From positions 1 through 36,052 of the IMG/VR virus record IMGVR_UViG_3300037189_018073: a stretch of DNA of 36,052 nt; one strand, written 5' to 3'. The notes under the pieces are model-generated. The model was not told where the DNA came from and searched no databases. It saw only the letters and a list, made by a program, of their open reading frames with translations. The number at the start of each line of letters is the position of its first letter. The stretch's first letter is position 1. Both the position numbers and the translations under genes were made by a program. The DNA comes from a virus. Shown here piece by piece: positions 23,628-34,200 of this stretch.

Positions 23628-26600
23628 GTGACAAAAGACATTCAATACAAGTCCGGCAATGCTGGTCAAATAAACGTGGATCAGGCAGAAGGAATCGTTG
23701 AATGTTTCGTTGCTGGAATCGGCAACAAGGACTCAGTGGGTGACGTAGTTATCTCTGGAGCGTTCTCCAAAAGCCTTTTGCGCCGCAAGCCACGTGTTGT
23801 TTGGGGTCACAACTGGAATGAGCCAATCGGCAAAGTTCTTGAAATGTACGAAGTTCCAGCAAGCGATCCCCGTCTTCCTGGAAAAATGAAGGCTGCAGGA
23901 ATTGGTGGTCTTTACGCAAGAGTTCAGTTCAATCTTCAATCAGAAAAAGGAAAAGAAGCGTTCGCAAACGTGGCTTTTTTTGGAGTAGAGCAAGAATGGT
24001 CAATTGGCTACAAAACACTTGATGCAGTTTATGATCAAAATCTAAAAGCAAACATCCTAAAAGAAGTTGAGCTTTACGAAGTAAGCCCTGTTCTGCACGG
24101 AGCCAATCAGCTAACAGGGACAATCTCTGTAAAGAGTGAAGAAAAAAACCACATCCCGATGATGGATCTTAGAAGAACCTCAATTGCGGCCGGAATACCA
24201 TCTACTTACAACAATGGTGGAGATGCACAAGAAACAAATTTGTTTGCAGAAGGAGTAGCTTCTTCCGCAGAAAATTCAAGAAAACAGCAGCTCGTTGCAG
24301 AACTAATGAAGAGAACTGGATCCAGAGTCAGGATCATTAAAGCAACTGACAATATGGTGCTGTTTGAGAGAATGACAAGCGATGGCCAAGAGTCATATTT
24401 CAGAGTTGGCTATCACACCCCTGATGGCGGAAATACTTTTATGTTTTCCAAGCCGGAGCGCGTTATTAAACAAACAATGTATGTTCCAGAAACCGACATG
24501 GATCAGTCTGGTACCAAGGTTGGCGTAACGGAGCAGGCGTACTCTTCCGACGAAGAAGACGAAGAAGGCTACGACGATGGCCAAGAATCTGGGATGCTTG
24601 ACGATGGGGCAGACGAAAAAGCAATTTGGGACAACATTGTTCGTTCGGCATTCAGAAGAGGAAAGCGACGCGGAAAGTCGGAAGATGTTGAACTTGAAAC
24701 CCTAGATGCTCAACTTGATTACAACCTTGACTACAAGGCGGGTCGTGTTCTTAGTTCAAGAAACCTTGCAAAACTAAGATCAGCCGTTGAGTCCCTTCAG
24801 CAAGTTCTTTCCTCTGCGGATAAAGAAATTCAAGAAAAAACTGAAGAACATTTAATCCCAGTTGATACCAAGGACGCTTTTCGTGTCAAGCAAGCCATAG
24901 ATCCAATTCTCGATTACTACAGAGTTGAAAACTACGTTGCAGAAGACGGAATAGTAATAACATCTGGCCTCCCTGAAGGTTTTACTGACGCAATCAACAC
25001 AGCCTTTAAATCTTTAGGCGGATCCATCGGGGGCGGTGGCCCGGGAAAAGCTAGGCGTGCCGGTCGCGAACTCACCGGCAGATTTGATCCAGATGCGATA
25101 GACGCAGATGGTGACAAACTAGTTCAAGAGGGTACGGCGTTTGAACGTCCGGGTATACCTCGTAAACCAAAAATTGCATCTGGTGCTCAAGGCAGGCCAG
25201 GGATGGTGCTTCGCGACGACAAGGGTCAAGTTGATACTGCTCCAGCAAAAGAAATGCTCAAGCGCGTACAGGAGGATCGCTTCAAACGACTTCGCGAGCT
25301 TGGTTTTAGCGAAGAAGAAATTCAAGCCCTACATAGCCCTTCCACTGGAAGAGGAATGCCATCAAGAACTGTTGGTTCAGCAACCGACACTGGAAAAAGT
25401 TTCTTTGAAATAAAGCCCAAGGACTGGGATTCACTAGACCCTTATGAAAAAGAAGAAAAGCTTGCAACTGAATTAAAACCAGAAAATAGTGGATTAAACC
25501 ATGAAGTCTGGGTTGCGCAAATGCAAAGAGTTTTTGACGAGCAAGTAGCGCTTGAAGATAGAAAAGAAAAAGAAAAACGCAGATCAAGCATGCCAAAAAC
25601 CCCACGCGCAGAGAGGCAGGCTCCACAAGCAGAGGAGAAACCAGGAAAGGTGGTTAAGCGTCTAAGCAGAGATTTACCAAAGACAGAACAAGACGCAATG
25701 GAGATGAGAGCAAGCGACATAGATTCGCTCCAAAACGCTATCTCATACATTGAAAAACTTAACGAGCGCAATTCTCGCGGTAACAAAAAAGATCACGCAA
25801 AGCTCATGGATTCCCTGTCCATTGCCCTAGAAGATGACTTATCTCTTGACGGAATAACAGAGATGAGAGATGCAATCGAAAAGCACTCGGCAACGATGGA
25901 CACCAGAAACCAAACACCGGCTGACAGAAACGTGCAGCGTGGAATAGACATACTTGATGGAAGGCTTGCTGCGCTTGACGCCTTCTACGCGAAGGATAAA
26001 TTCATCGACAGGGGTTCAAGAGGAGAACTCGACGCCAGCGATGCATCAAGAATTGCATCGTCAGCAGACCCAGAAGTAGACGATCTTGGCCCTTCGGCAG
26101 TTGGTGGGTCGCTTGTACGTGGTGAGTCAAATGCCCCAAAACCACCAATTGAAGGCTTTGATTCAAAGAGGAAGATTGCTCAATCCTATCTGGATTCTTC
26201 AAAACGTAAAAAAATGGCACGTGGATTTGCTTCTACCCGAAATTCTGATTCAGAAAAAGCAGGAAGAACACAGATAAATGCCGAGGCAACCTGGTTCAAG
26301 CAGATAGAAGACTCATTACCAAAAGAGATAACCGCAGCACAAAAAGCTGGCGACAAACAAACTGCAGATTCACTTTCAATGTTGCAAACAATAATGAGGC
26401 GTCAAGAATCAGGCAAGACTGGTGCAAAAAGAACAAACGCTGGAGTCTTACTAACAACTCAAGAGGAAACAGACAAGATACTTGAGGCAGTAATGGCTGT
26501 TGTCGATAGGCAGGTTGAGACGGGCGGTTCTCGTGCAGAAATATTCGCACAACTAATGGACAAGATGGCACAGGCTGCAATGGGAACTTTTATAGACAAA

Positions 26601-26636
26601 ACCACTGAACCTATTTCATCAAGAAACAAAAATTAA
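23628..26636 (+). CDS. Prohead serine protease with a ~800-residue extension
   Basis: 1002 residues from GTG 23628, with SD GAGG 8 nt before; an ATG start is not available. The N-terminal ~170 residues are a Peptidase_S78/HK97-type prohead protease: VVWGHNW (H61), EQEWSIGYK (S125) and EVSPVLHGAN (~151-160), the conserved triad region. Typical proteases are ~200 residues. The rest is disordered or charged with helical parts; it includes GRFDPDAIDADGDKLVQEGT (~485), a signature I associate with actinobacterial phages, and a GFASTR segment at 866-871. It matures capsid proteins and probably serves as a scaffold or internal protein through its extension. About 103 bp precede it with no other gene. 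Confidence 0.93.
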   Translation: MTKDIQYKSGNAGQINVDQAEGIVECFVAGIGNKDSVGDVVISGAFSKSLLRRKPRVVWGHNWNEPIGKVLEMYEVPASDPRLPGKMKAAGIGGLYARVQFNLQSEKGKEAFANVAFFGVEQEWSIGYKTLDAVYDQNLKANILKEVELYEVSPVLHGANQLTGTISVKSEEKNHIPMMDLRRTSIAAGIPSTYNNGGDAQETNLFAEGVASSAENSRKQQLVAELMKRTGSRVRIIKATDNMVLFERMTSDGQESYFRVGYHTPDGGNTFMFSKPERVIKQTMYVPETDMDQSGTKVGVTEQAYSSDEEDEEGYDDGQESGMLDDGADEKAIWDNIVRSAFRRGKRRGKSEDVELETLDAQLDYNLDYKAGRVLSSRNLAKLRSAVESLQQVLSSADKEIQEKTEEHLIPVDTKDAFRVKQAIDPILDYYRVENYVAEDGIVITSGLPEGFTDAINTAFKSLGGSIGGGGPGKARRAGRELTGRFDPDAIDADGDKLVQEGTAFERPGIPRKPKIASGAQGRPGMVLRDDKGQVDTAPAKEMLKRVQEDRFKRLRELGFSEEEIQALHSPSTGRGMPSRTVGSATDTGKSFFEIKPKDWDSLDPYEKEEKLATELKPENSGLNHEVWVAQMQRVFDEQVALEDRKEKEKRRSSMPKTPRAERQAPQAEEKPGKVVKRLSRDLPKTEQDAMEMRASDIDSLQNAISYIEKLNERNSRGNKKDHAKLMDSLSIALEDDLSLDGITEMRDAIEKHSATMDTRNQTPADRNVQRGIDILDGRLAALDAFYAKDKFIDRGSRGELDASDASRIASSADPEVDDLGPSAVGGSLVRGESNAPKPPIEGFDSKRKIAQSYLDSSKRKKMARGFASTRNSDSEKAGRTQINAEATWFKQIEDSLPKEITAAQKAGDKQTADSLSMLQTIMRRQESGKTGAKRTNAGVLLTTQEETDKILEAVMAVVDRQVETGGSRAEIFAQLMDKMAQAAMGTFIDKTTEPISSRNKN

Positions 26637-26644
26637 ATTAAGTG

Positions 26645-26703
26645 TTAACAGTGTTTACTTATTTATCAATACTTCCAATGGAAACAGCCATATGGCGTAT
26701 AAT
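26645..26703 (+). promoter_or_regulatory. Promoter region before the zinc-ribbon/PepSY-like gene
   Basis: The 143-bp gap has TTAACA (26645-26650), a 17-bp spacer and AATACT (26668-26673), a plausible -35/-10 pair. A perfect TATAAT lies at 26698-26703 but lacks a good -35. The gap ends with SD AAGGAG before ATG 26780. No terminator hairpin was seen after the protease gene. Confidence 0.4.
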
Positions 26704-26779
26704 TTTACAACTGAAGTTTTACAAGCACGAATTTATGTTGTTCAACAACGAGCAATATTAAACAAGGAGCCACACAAAA

Positions 26780-28234
26780 ATGAGTTACGACGAAAAAGCA
26801 GTTGTCAAGATTGACAGTGACGGAAATGTCACCAAATGCGCAAAGGGTCTTGGCTCTAGTGAGTGCGGCTTTGAAGCAGGAGCAAAGGTATGCGGCAAGT
26901 GCGGAGCTATGCCAGTACAGATAAAAGGCTCACCGCTTGAAGAAGAATTTAGAGGCAATCTAACTGATGGCATGCCAGAAGGCAGCTATGAGTATCACCC
27001 AGAAGATAAGCCGTTGAAGAAGAAGAAAAAGATTGTTGTTGCTGGACCAGACTACGCAGAAGGCGCAGAAGGTCAACCAATCGATGAGACCGACATGGCT
27101 GACGAGGAAGATGACTCAACGGCAGATACCGATGCAGATGAGGGTCAAGGCGGAATCGTAAAGCCAAGAAGACCTGCCGCTGGAGAGCAAGAGCTCGAAA
27201 AGGGTTTTGGCAAGGCAAAAAGAATTCTTCGCATGAAAGAGGGCGATGAAGAAATGCCAGAAGAAGATGACGCAGGAGATGAAGACATGATGCCTGCTTC
27301 CGACATGGAAAAAATGCGTAAAAGAAGACTCACAAGCATGGGCATGGATCTTGCCGCTGTAGGCAAGACTGCTTACCTATGCGCTATCGACCGCAAGGTT
27401 TATCCAGGTGGAGCAACCGTATGCGATGACTGCCCAGGCGGCTGCATGGCAGAAAAGGGCATGCCAGGATTACTTCATGTTGAAGGAATTGCCGAAGACA
27501 TGTTTGACGGCAAGGTAATCGATTCTGGCTACTCATCTGATGCGGACATGTTTGTTGTTGACGTTCAGGTCAAAGACGGAAGAGCAGTTGAAATGTTTGT
27601 TGATGGAACAACCGCAGAGGTTCTCGGTTGGCACAAACTTGACAATGATTCATTTGAACAAAAATCAGCTTTCGAAAACATGATGGTAATTGACATGTCG
27701 GAGGCAGCACAGATTGCAGTTAAGTCAATCGAGGGCAATGTTGTTGCTGTTGAACCAGACGTGTTCGAAGGCTTTGACACATACGCTGTAGAGATTGAAG
27801 GCATCAACGGTAAGTCGTATGATGTTTTCGTTTCGCTCGACGGCGAAGTTATGGGTTACGACGTCTACGAACCAGAAGAAGCAGAAGATATCGAAGCTGA
27901 AGCTGCAGAAATTGCTCTCAAGAGAGCATTCAGTGAAGACATGAGAAACTCAATGGCAAAAGAAGGCACAGCCCTTCCTGATGGTTCTTTCCCTATCGCA
28001 ACAAAAACAGATCTGGAAAATGCAATCCAGGCTTATGGTCGCGCCAGTGACAAAAAAGCAGCTAAACTGCACATAATGAAGCGCGCACAGGCTCTTGGTG
28101 CAGAATCACTTATTCCAACGTCATGGGTTGCAGGAGGACAAGATGGAGAATCAAAGTCAGCTGAATCTGATGACTTCATCGCATCGTTGCTTGAGTTTGA
28201 ACTCATGTCCGCCGAAGTCGACGAACAAGAATAA
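26780..28234 (+). CDS. Zinc-ribbon / PepSY-like head-associated protein
   Basis: 484 residues. N-terminal C20-x8-C29-x8-C38-x2-C41 looks like a zinc ribbon. There is a Lys-rich, acidic middle, then a second Cys cluster near 200 (C-x13-C-x2-C-x3-C: YLCAIDRKVYPGG, TVCDDCPGGC). A PepSY-like region runs ~280-370, with MSEAAQIAVKSIEGNVVAVE and INGKSYDVFVSLDGEVMGYD. The C-terminus ~400-450 has FPIATKTDLENAIQAYGRAS and KAAKLHIMKRAQALGAESLI, a motif widespread at the ends of actinobacterial phage head proteins (from recall). Position between protease and giant protein suggests a capsid-internal or scaffold role. SD AAGGAG supports ATG 26780. Confidence 0.7.
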   Translation: MSYDEKAVVKIDSDGNVTKCAKGLGSSECGFEAGAKVCGKCGAMPVQIKGSPLEEEFRGNLTDGMPEGSYEYHPEDKPLKKKKKIVVAGPDYAEGAEGQPIDETDMADEEDDSTADTDADEGQGGIVKPRRPAAGEQELEKGFGKAKRILRMKEGDEEMPEEDDAGDEDMMPASDMEKMRKRRLTSMGMDLAAVGKTAYLCAIDRKVYPGGATVCDDCPGGCMAEKGMPGLLHVEGIAEDMFDGKVIDSGYSSDADMFVVDVQVKDGRAVEMFVDGTTAEVLGWHKLDNDSFEQKSAFENMMVIDMSEAAQIAVKSIEGNVVAVEPDVFEGFDTYAVEIEGINGKSYDVFVSLDGEVMGYDVYEPEEAEDIEAEAAEIALKRAFSEDMRNSMAKEGTALPDGSFPIATKTDLENAIQAYGRASDKKAAKLHIMKRAQALGAESLIPTSWVAGGQDGESKSAESDDFIASLLEFELMSAEVDEQE

Positions 28235-28269
28235 TAACTTTAAAGACGTTCTGAGAAGAAGGACCCGCC

Positions 28270-31200
28270 ATGACGGGTAGGTTTAAACGCACACGCACGG
28301 TCACGTCAAAGCGTGCTGTCGACGATAGAAAAACTCGTCCTGACTTCAACGAGATTGCAAAGAACTTTACCTCGTCTTTGGAGATGCAGGTAAAATCCAA
28401 TCAACTTGATTTAGATATGTCGATGAAGGCTGCTCCAAAACCAAAAAAATCAAAACCAGTAAAAGCTCCAAGAAAAAAACTTGGCAAATCCATATGGTCT
28501 GTTGGTGGTGTCCGCTTTAACAAGAATAGAAGAGGGATTCTTGGAATGCGCTTTAAGCCGTACGTGACTGCATCAGAGTTAAGAAGTCAATCCGATAGAC
28601 CAAACATTGGCTGGGTAAATGCCCCAATCGGGCTATCTCCGGAAGCAGCAAGAAAACACTTAGCAAAAATTCACTTTGGTGATGGCAAGAAAAAAATAAA
28701 TCTAAAGTACAGAGACATAAAAGCAGATCCAAGAACCGGAAGCGTTTCAGTAAAGTCTCTTGGTGACTCGCTTGATGAAATACAACCACTTGCCGGCGTT
28801 GGTGTTCGTGCTGCAGCTAGATCCGGAGTGATGGTTGATGCCGCAGGAAGATTTAGGTGCCCACCTGGTGTTCCTGCAGCAAACCAGTTTACTGACAAAA
28901 TGGGCTCAAACTGTTTCGACATTACACCACAAAACAAAAGAAGAGTAATTGAAGAATCAATACAAAAAGCTGCAAGATCACTATCTCAAATACATATCGC
29001 AAATACAGTTGTTGATTCGCTTCCAGAAGATGCTCCCCAGGCGGCAGTAGAAGACGCTATTAGGGATTTAAACCTTCCAGAAGACGAAGCAAAAAACATT
29101 ATAGAGATAGCCGCAAAACGAAAAGCCATTCTTGATGAGGTTGCACGAATTGAAGAATCCGCGTTAGAACAAATTAGAAAAACAGACCCAACTTTTACAG
29201 AACTTACAAGAAGCGCAAATGGTTTAACTTTTGATAACGACCCGTTAAAAATTGCAAAATCAGCGATACTCGCCATCCAGGAAGCAAACCCAGACATTGA
29301 TTTGAGTGGGATACTTTGGACTGGTGTTGGTAGCAGGGCGGGAGTGACCCCCGCAGACTTGGAAGAAGCCATTGATGCTCACGTGATGGCCGTAGCGGAT
29401 CATATTTGGGATCAGCTATTTGGCGAAACCGTAATGGGCAAAGATGGAATTCCAGTATTTAGGGATCTAACAAAGCAAGAGCTTAGTCGCAAAAACAAGA
29501 TGATTCAATTTGCTCTCAACTTTGAGGGTAATACTGGTGGAACATTTGTAGGTGATAGCGGATTGTTTAATCGTGCATTAGCTGGATACCTCGCAAAAGA
29601 ACAAGGTTTTTTATACGGAATGCTAGATATGGCAAACAGCAACCCAAACCTTTTTGCCAAGTTCTCCAAAATTGTTGCCCTTGGACCAGATAGCGATCCT
29701 GCTGATTTCGCCGAAGTTGAAGCCAAAGCATGGGTTGATGAAGCAGGAAATTTTGTTATGTACTGGAATCCAATGCTGCTCATGCGTCAGGGAAGAGGAT
29801 ACGGCAGACCGCTCATATCCGACGGAGAGTATCGCCTGTTTGAGCCAGCAGACGATTCAATCGACGCGATGGAGTCGGCAATCCTCAACGAAATAGCCGA
29901 TGCCGCAGATTCTGACGCTAGGAGACTTGCAGTCAACAAGCTATTCAACCACAAGTACGACAAGGTTAAATCCGGAGAAGGATACCTAGGTGCTCTTGTT
30001 GACGAATTCGGCGGTGAACGAGCTCAGTCGATGTTCACAATATCACACGAAGTTGGCCATCACTTAACTTTCGATATAGCGATGGATGTTATAAATGGAA
30101 CCGCTATTGATGGGGAGTTTGAAAACATAGAAGAAGCACTTTATGACGTGCTTTTTGATGGTGAGGTAACAGCATTGCTGCCAGACATTCTGGAAATGTT
30201 TGAAAACCAATCAACAAGAGACGTTATGAACGCACTTTCAGAGACAGGCTTGGGCGGGAAAATGCCGCTTGACTATATGTCTGATGTAAAAATGTTTGCA
30301 CAGTTATCCGATGCCTTTGAAAAGGGTGGCGTTAACAAAATGCAGGAAGTATTAGATTCATTACATTCCTCTGGATTTATACAAGACGCAGAAATCGATA
30401 CATGGCTTGATCGTTGCGAATCGCTAATAGCGGGAACGGATAAGGAAGCAACGCAGTTTATGAAAGATTGGAAAGTTCAGCAGCAAGCAGTTGTTGCTGA
30501 GTTGATTTCAGAACTCAGAGCTGCAAGACAATTTGGCCTCGTAGACGCAACGGACCCTGCTGTATCAAAAGCGCTACGAGCAATTGATATAAAAGAAGCA
30601 GAAATTGCTGCCAGTGATTCTGTAAAAAAATTAGCTAAAGAAGCAAAAGAGTCAACCGAGGACATTCGTGGAATGTCAAGCAGGAGACTGCAAAAAATAT
30701 TTGAAAAGGCAAAAGAAGGAGACTACGACACGACTCCTGGTTGGCTGCTTGGCAAGACTCCAGAAGAGATGGCTGAAGCGCTAGTTCCAGACAGTGAAGA
30801 ATCATTACTTTCCATCATGTCGTTTGCTATTTGGAAACAAAGACAACCAGATGAAAAAATGCGCAAGATGATGAAAAAGACGATTGACCTAGAATTCGGT
30901 GGAATGGAGAATATCGACTTTAGTCCTGAGTCTGTTGCGGAAATGAGAAAGCGAACTGCTCAAGCATTTAAGGATTTTCCTGAATTCTCAAGAGTGGTTC
31001 AAAGATTTGGCGCTCCACCTTTCCTGACAACAAAAGACATGTACTCAACAATAATTGGTGGAGAAATGGGAGTTCATGCCTTTTATGCTCCTGGGTCTAG
31101 GTCGATAATGCTCAATCCAGGAATCGCTGGGACATCTGGGCACGGTAAGGGGCAATTGATTTTTCAGCGACAAAAAAAAGGTTTTGATGATAATGGTTGG

Positions 31201-34200
31201 GCGGAATTAGTTGGCCACGTTGCAGAGAGTTCAGTAGATGACGTTTTTGGACCGACAGTTATTCACGAGTACGGACACTGGCTTAGCTGGATGGTCTCGT
31301 TTGCTGAAAGCGGCGACTATGCAGACATGAAAACATTACTTGATTCTGGCCTGGATGAAGAAACGATAAAATCTTTAATTGCCGAACATGGTAAAGATGG
31401 ATTGTTTAATAGGTACAACATCAGTTACATTTCTGATTTGATTTACCAACTTTCGGATGAAGACATAAAGGTAAATAAGAAAAACGCCCAGGAAATAGCC
31501 CGTGACATTTTTGAATCCAACGACTTTGGGGCAGTAAAGGCAAATGCTGACGCCCTGTCAATTCCGTTGTCTTTAAGTAAGTATGGGCTCTATGGTGGAG
31601 CTCAGGAAAACTGGGCGGAAGGATTCACCGCTGTATTAACCAATAAAAAAGATTTAGTTAATGAAGCAATGGAGCAATCTGTTCTTCGTTTGATTGGTGA
31701 TAGAAATGACATTGAGCGCTCAATATTTGCTGGATTCAATTCCCGTAGATCAAAGACCAGACCAGCTGAAATTGGTGATGTAAAAAAACGTTCTCTTTCT
31801 AGATTGATTAGAAATCGAAAAATGAACGAAGAAGAAATCGGTGCTGTTGTAGAACTCGAAAAAGCCAACGAGCTGATAAAAAATAATGAGCCACATGCGG
31901 CTCTTGCTATTTTGTCTGCAGAAGCATCAGAAGGTTCTGGTCCGGAAGTTCTCGATCAGGCTCTTGAGAAGATATCTACGGATGGTGCTTTGATTCCAAA
32001 AGAAGTAGAAAAACTTGAACGACTTACCAGGGCAATATCCGACTCTCCAAATGGAGCAAGCACCTCAGAGATATTTATGAGTGCAAAACGTGAAGCAGAC
32101 CGTCTGGATGCCTCATTCAACCCACCTATTGAAACAGTCAAACAGGAAAGCATTGGCAGGGCAGTAGGGGAAATACGCGGTAACGCACCGCAAAGTAGAA
32201 CCGAATCCATACTTGCCGAAGCTGAATCTATGGGCATAGATATTGATTTGTACGAAAACGCTAACGGTGAAAGAATAATGAGATTTTCGCCTATTAGCAG
32301 CTTTGAAATAAATGATTGGCTTGGTAATTTTTCTACACCATCAACAGATGAGGAAAAGGTTCTGTTTGAAAAAAGAACTGGGTTTTCATTTGATAGACGT
32401 GCCGAAATACTTAAGGAGCACGGGCTCAATGGCGGTTCAGAGTTTGATGCACTCCTCAAATACACAAGTCCAGAAGAAAGAAAATCATTTAGTGCGCGTC
32501 TCTATGTTGCAAGAGAGGTAGCTGTTGGTAGAGGAGACGAAGACAGGGTTGCCCAAATTGATGACTTCTTGGACGAAATCAATGCTATGACTCCGGATGA
32601 GTTTCAAACAGCTGTCATGGAAGCATCAAAACGCATGGACTCCCAATTTGACGGCAGAGTTTCGGTTGCTGTAAAAGATCCACTATCAATAATTAACGAA
32701 GGGAGATACCACACTGTTCACGACAGGGTATCGATGAAACGAACTGGTGCTCAATCCGTTAGCGAGGGAAGGAATGGTTTTGACCCTGACACCGTAGCAA
32801 GAATCAGACGTGGACACGAACAGACATTTTTGGGAATAGACGCAGAAGATCAAGGCGAAGAGGCGATGCGTATGCGACCAGCATCTGGATATGTGAGCGG
32901 GATAGCTCCGATTGATGCAAGAAGAAACAAACTCAAGGAAATGTACGGCGAAGACGTTGACATACAACACGACTATGCAGTTGGAAAAGATGCAACACAG
33001 TTAAGAGATAACGGCGGTCTTGATGGAAGAGCTGGCCTAAAAGCTTACGGTGGATCCACAATAATTCTTAAACCTGAAGTTTCTGAACGTTCGTTAGTTT
33101 TTAAGGGTGACAGCATTAGTGATCAGGGCACCTATTCTCCGGCTATGCGCCTTTCGACAATGGGTGAAAAAGAATTGCAGTCACAGTACTTCAATCCGAT
33201 GTCGATACTCTACCAAGATCGGACTGGTGACACCTCAGGGATAGCATCACCATCACTAAATACAGGAACTCCATACTCTGAGGCAATGGTCCTTGGATCA
33301 TTTGAACCACAGGATATTGAAGCTATTGTTTCTGATCCATTCTCCTTGAGGGAGGATAGTAATTTTGGGACCATGAATATGGCTGGTGTCAACCCAAAAT
33401 CCGATCAAAATCTTACGTCAATTATTTCTGCTGCAAAGACTCGTGACAAGTTTTCAAATTCAGACATTGATGTCGTAATAGATTCAGGATATTTTCCACT
33501 TGATGAAGTAGAACCATTCAACTCAAGCATGACGAGGACTTGGGTTGAGAGACAGATATCAAATGGAATCTGGAAAGATGTTTCGCCAAGTGATGTAATA
33601 GAAGATGAAACCACAACTCCCTACGAAGCATTGCTCAAATATCATCGTTTGGGTAAAGCAAACACAATTTTTGATCATCCAGATAATGAGCCTGGAAATA
33701 AAGCAAAGAACGCCCAGAACCTTGTTTCGATGATTGACGAAGAACTAGCGCGAGTCAAGAGCGCAAAACAAACAGTTTCAGATGACGCCGACATAAGAAA
33801 AGCAGCAGGTTTTGCTTCAAGAAGAACACCACTTCGTGACGTATTGGCAAAAGATGGGTTCGTGCCAACAACAAGACAGGGTACGGTTAGGCACTTACTT
33901 GGTTCAAGAAGTTCTCTTCTTGATTCTCTTGGTGAATCAGAACGGGTAGCAGTAATAGAGGCCACCAGAGATATGTCTTCTGTGTCAATACCATCGACAC
34001 TAGACGATCTAAAAAAGATGATAGACAACTCAGTTAAAACTAAAAAATATGGCGAAAATTATAAAGTTGAAGAAGGTATAAAAAATAGAGAACTGGCATC
34101 AATAATTAACGAATTAATAGTGCCTTTCAACAATGTAGTCTCAAGAACAGAACTTGGGCAACCGTATAGAACACAGATGAACTTAAGAGTTTCCCCGGAG

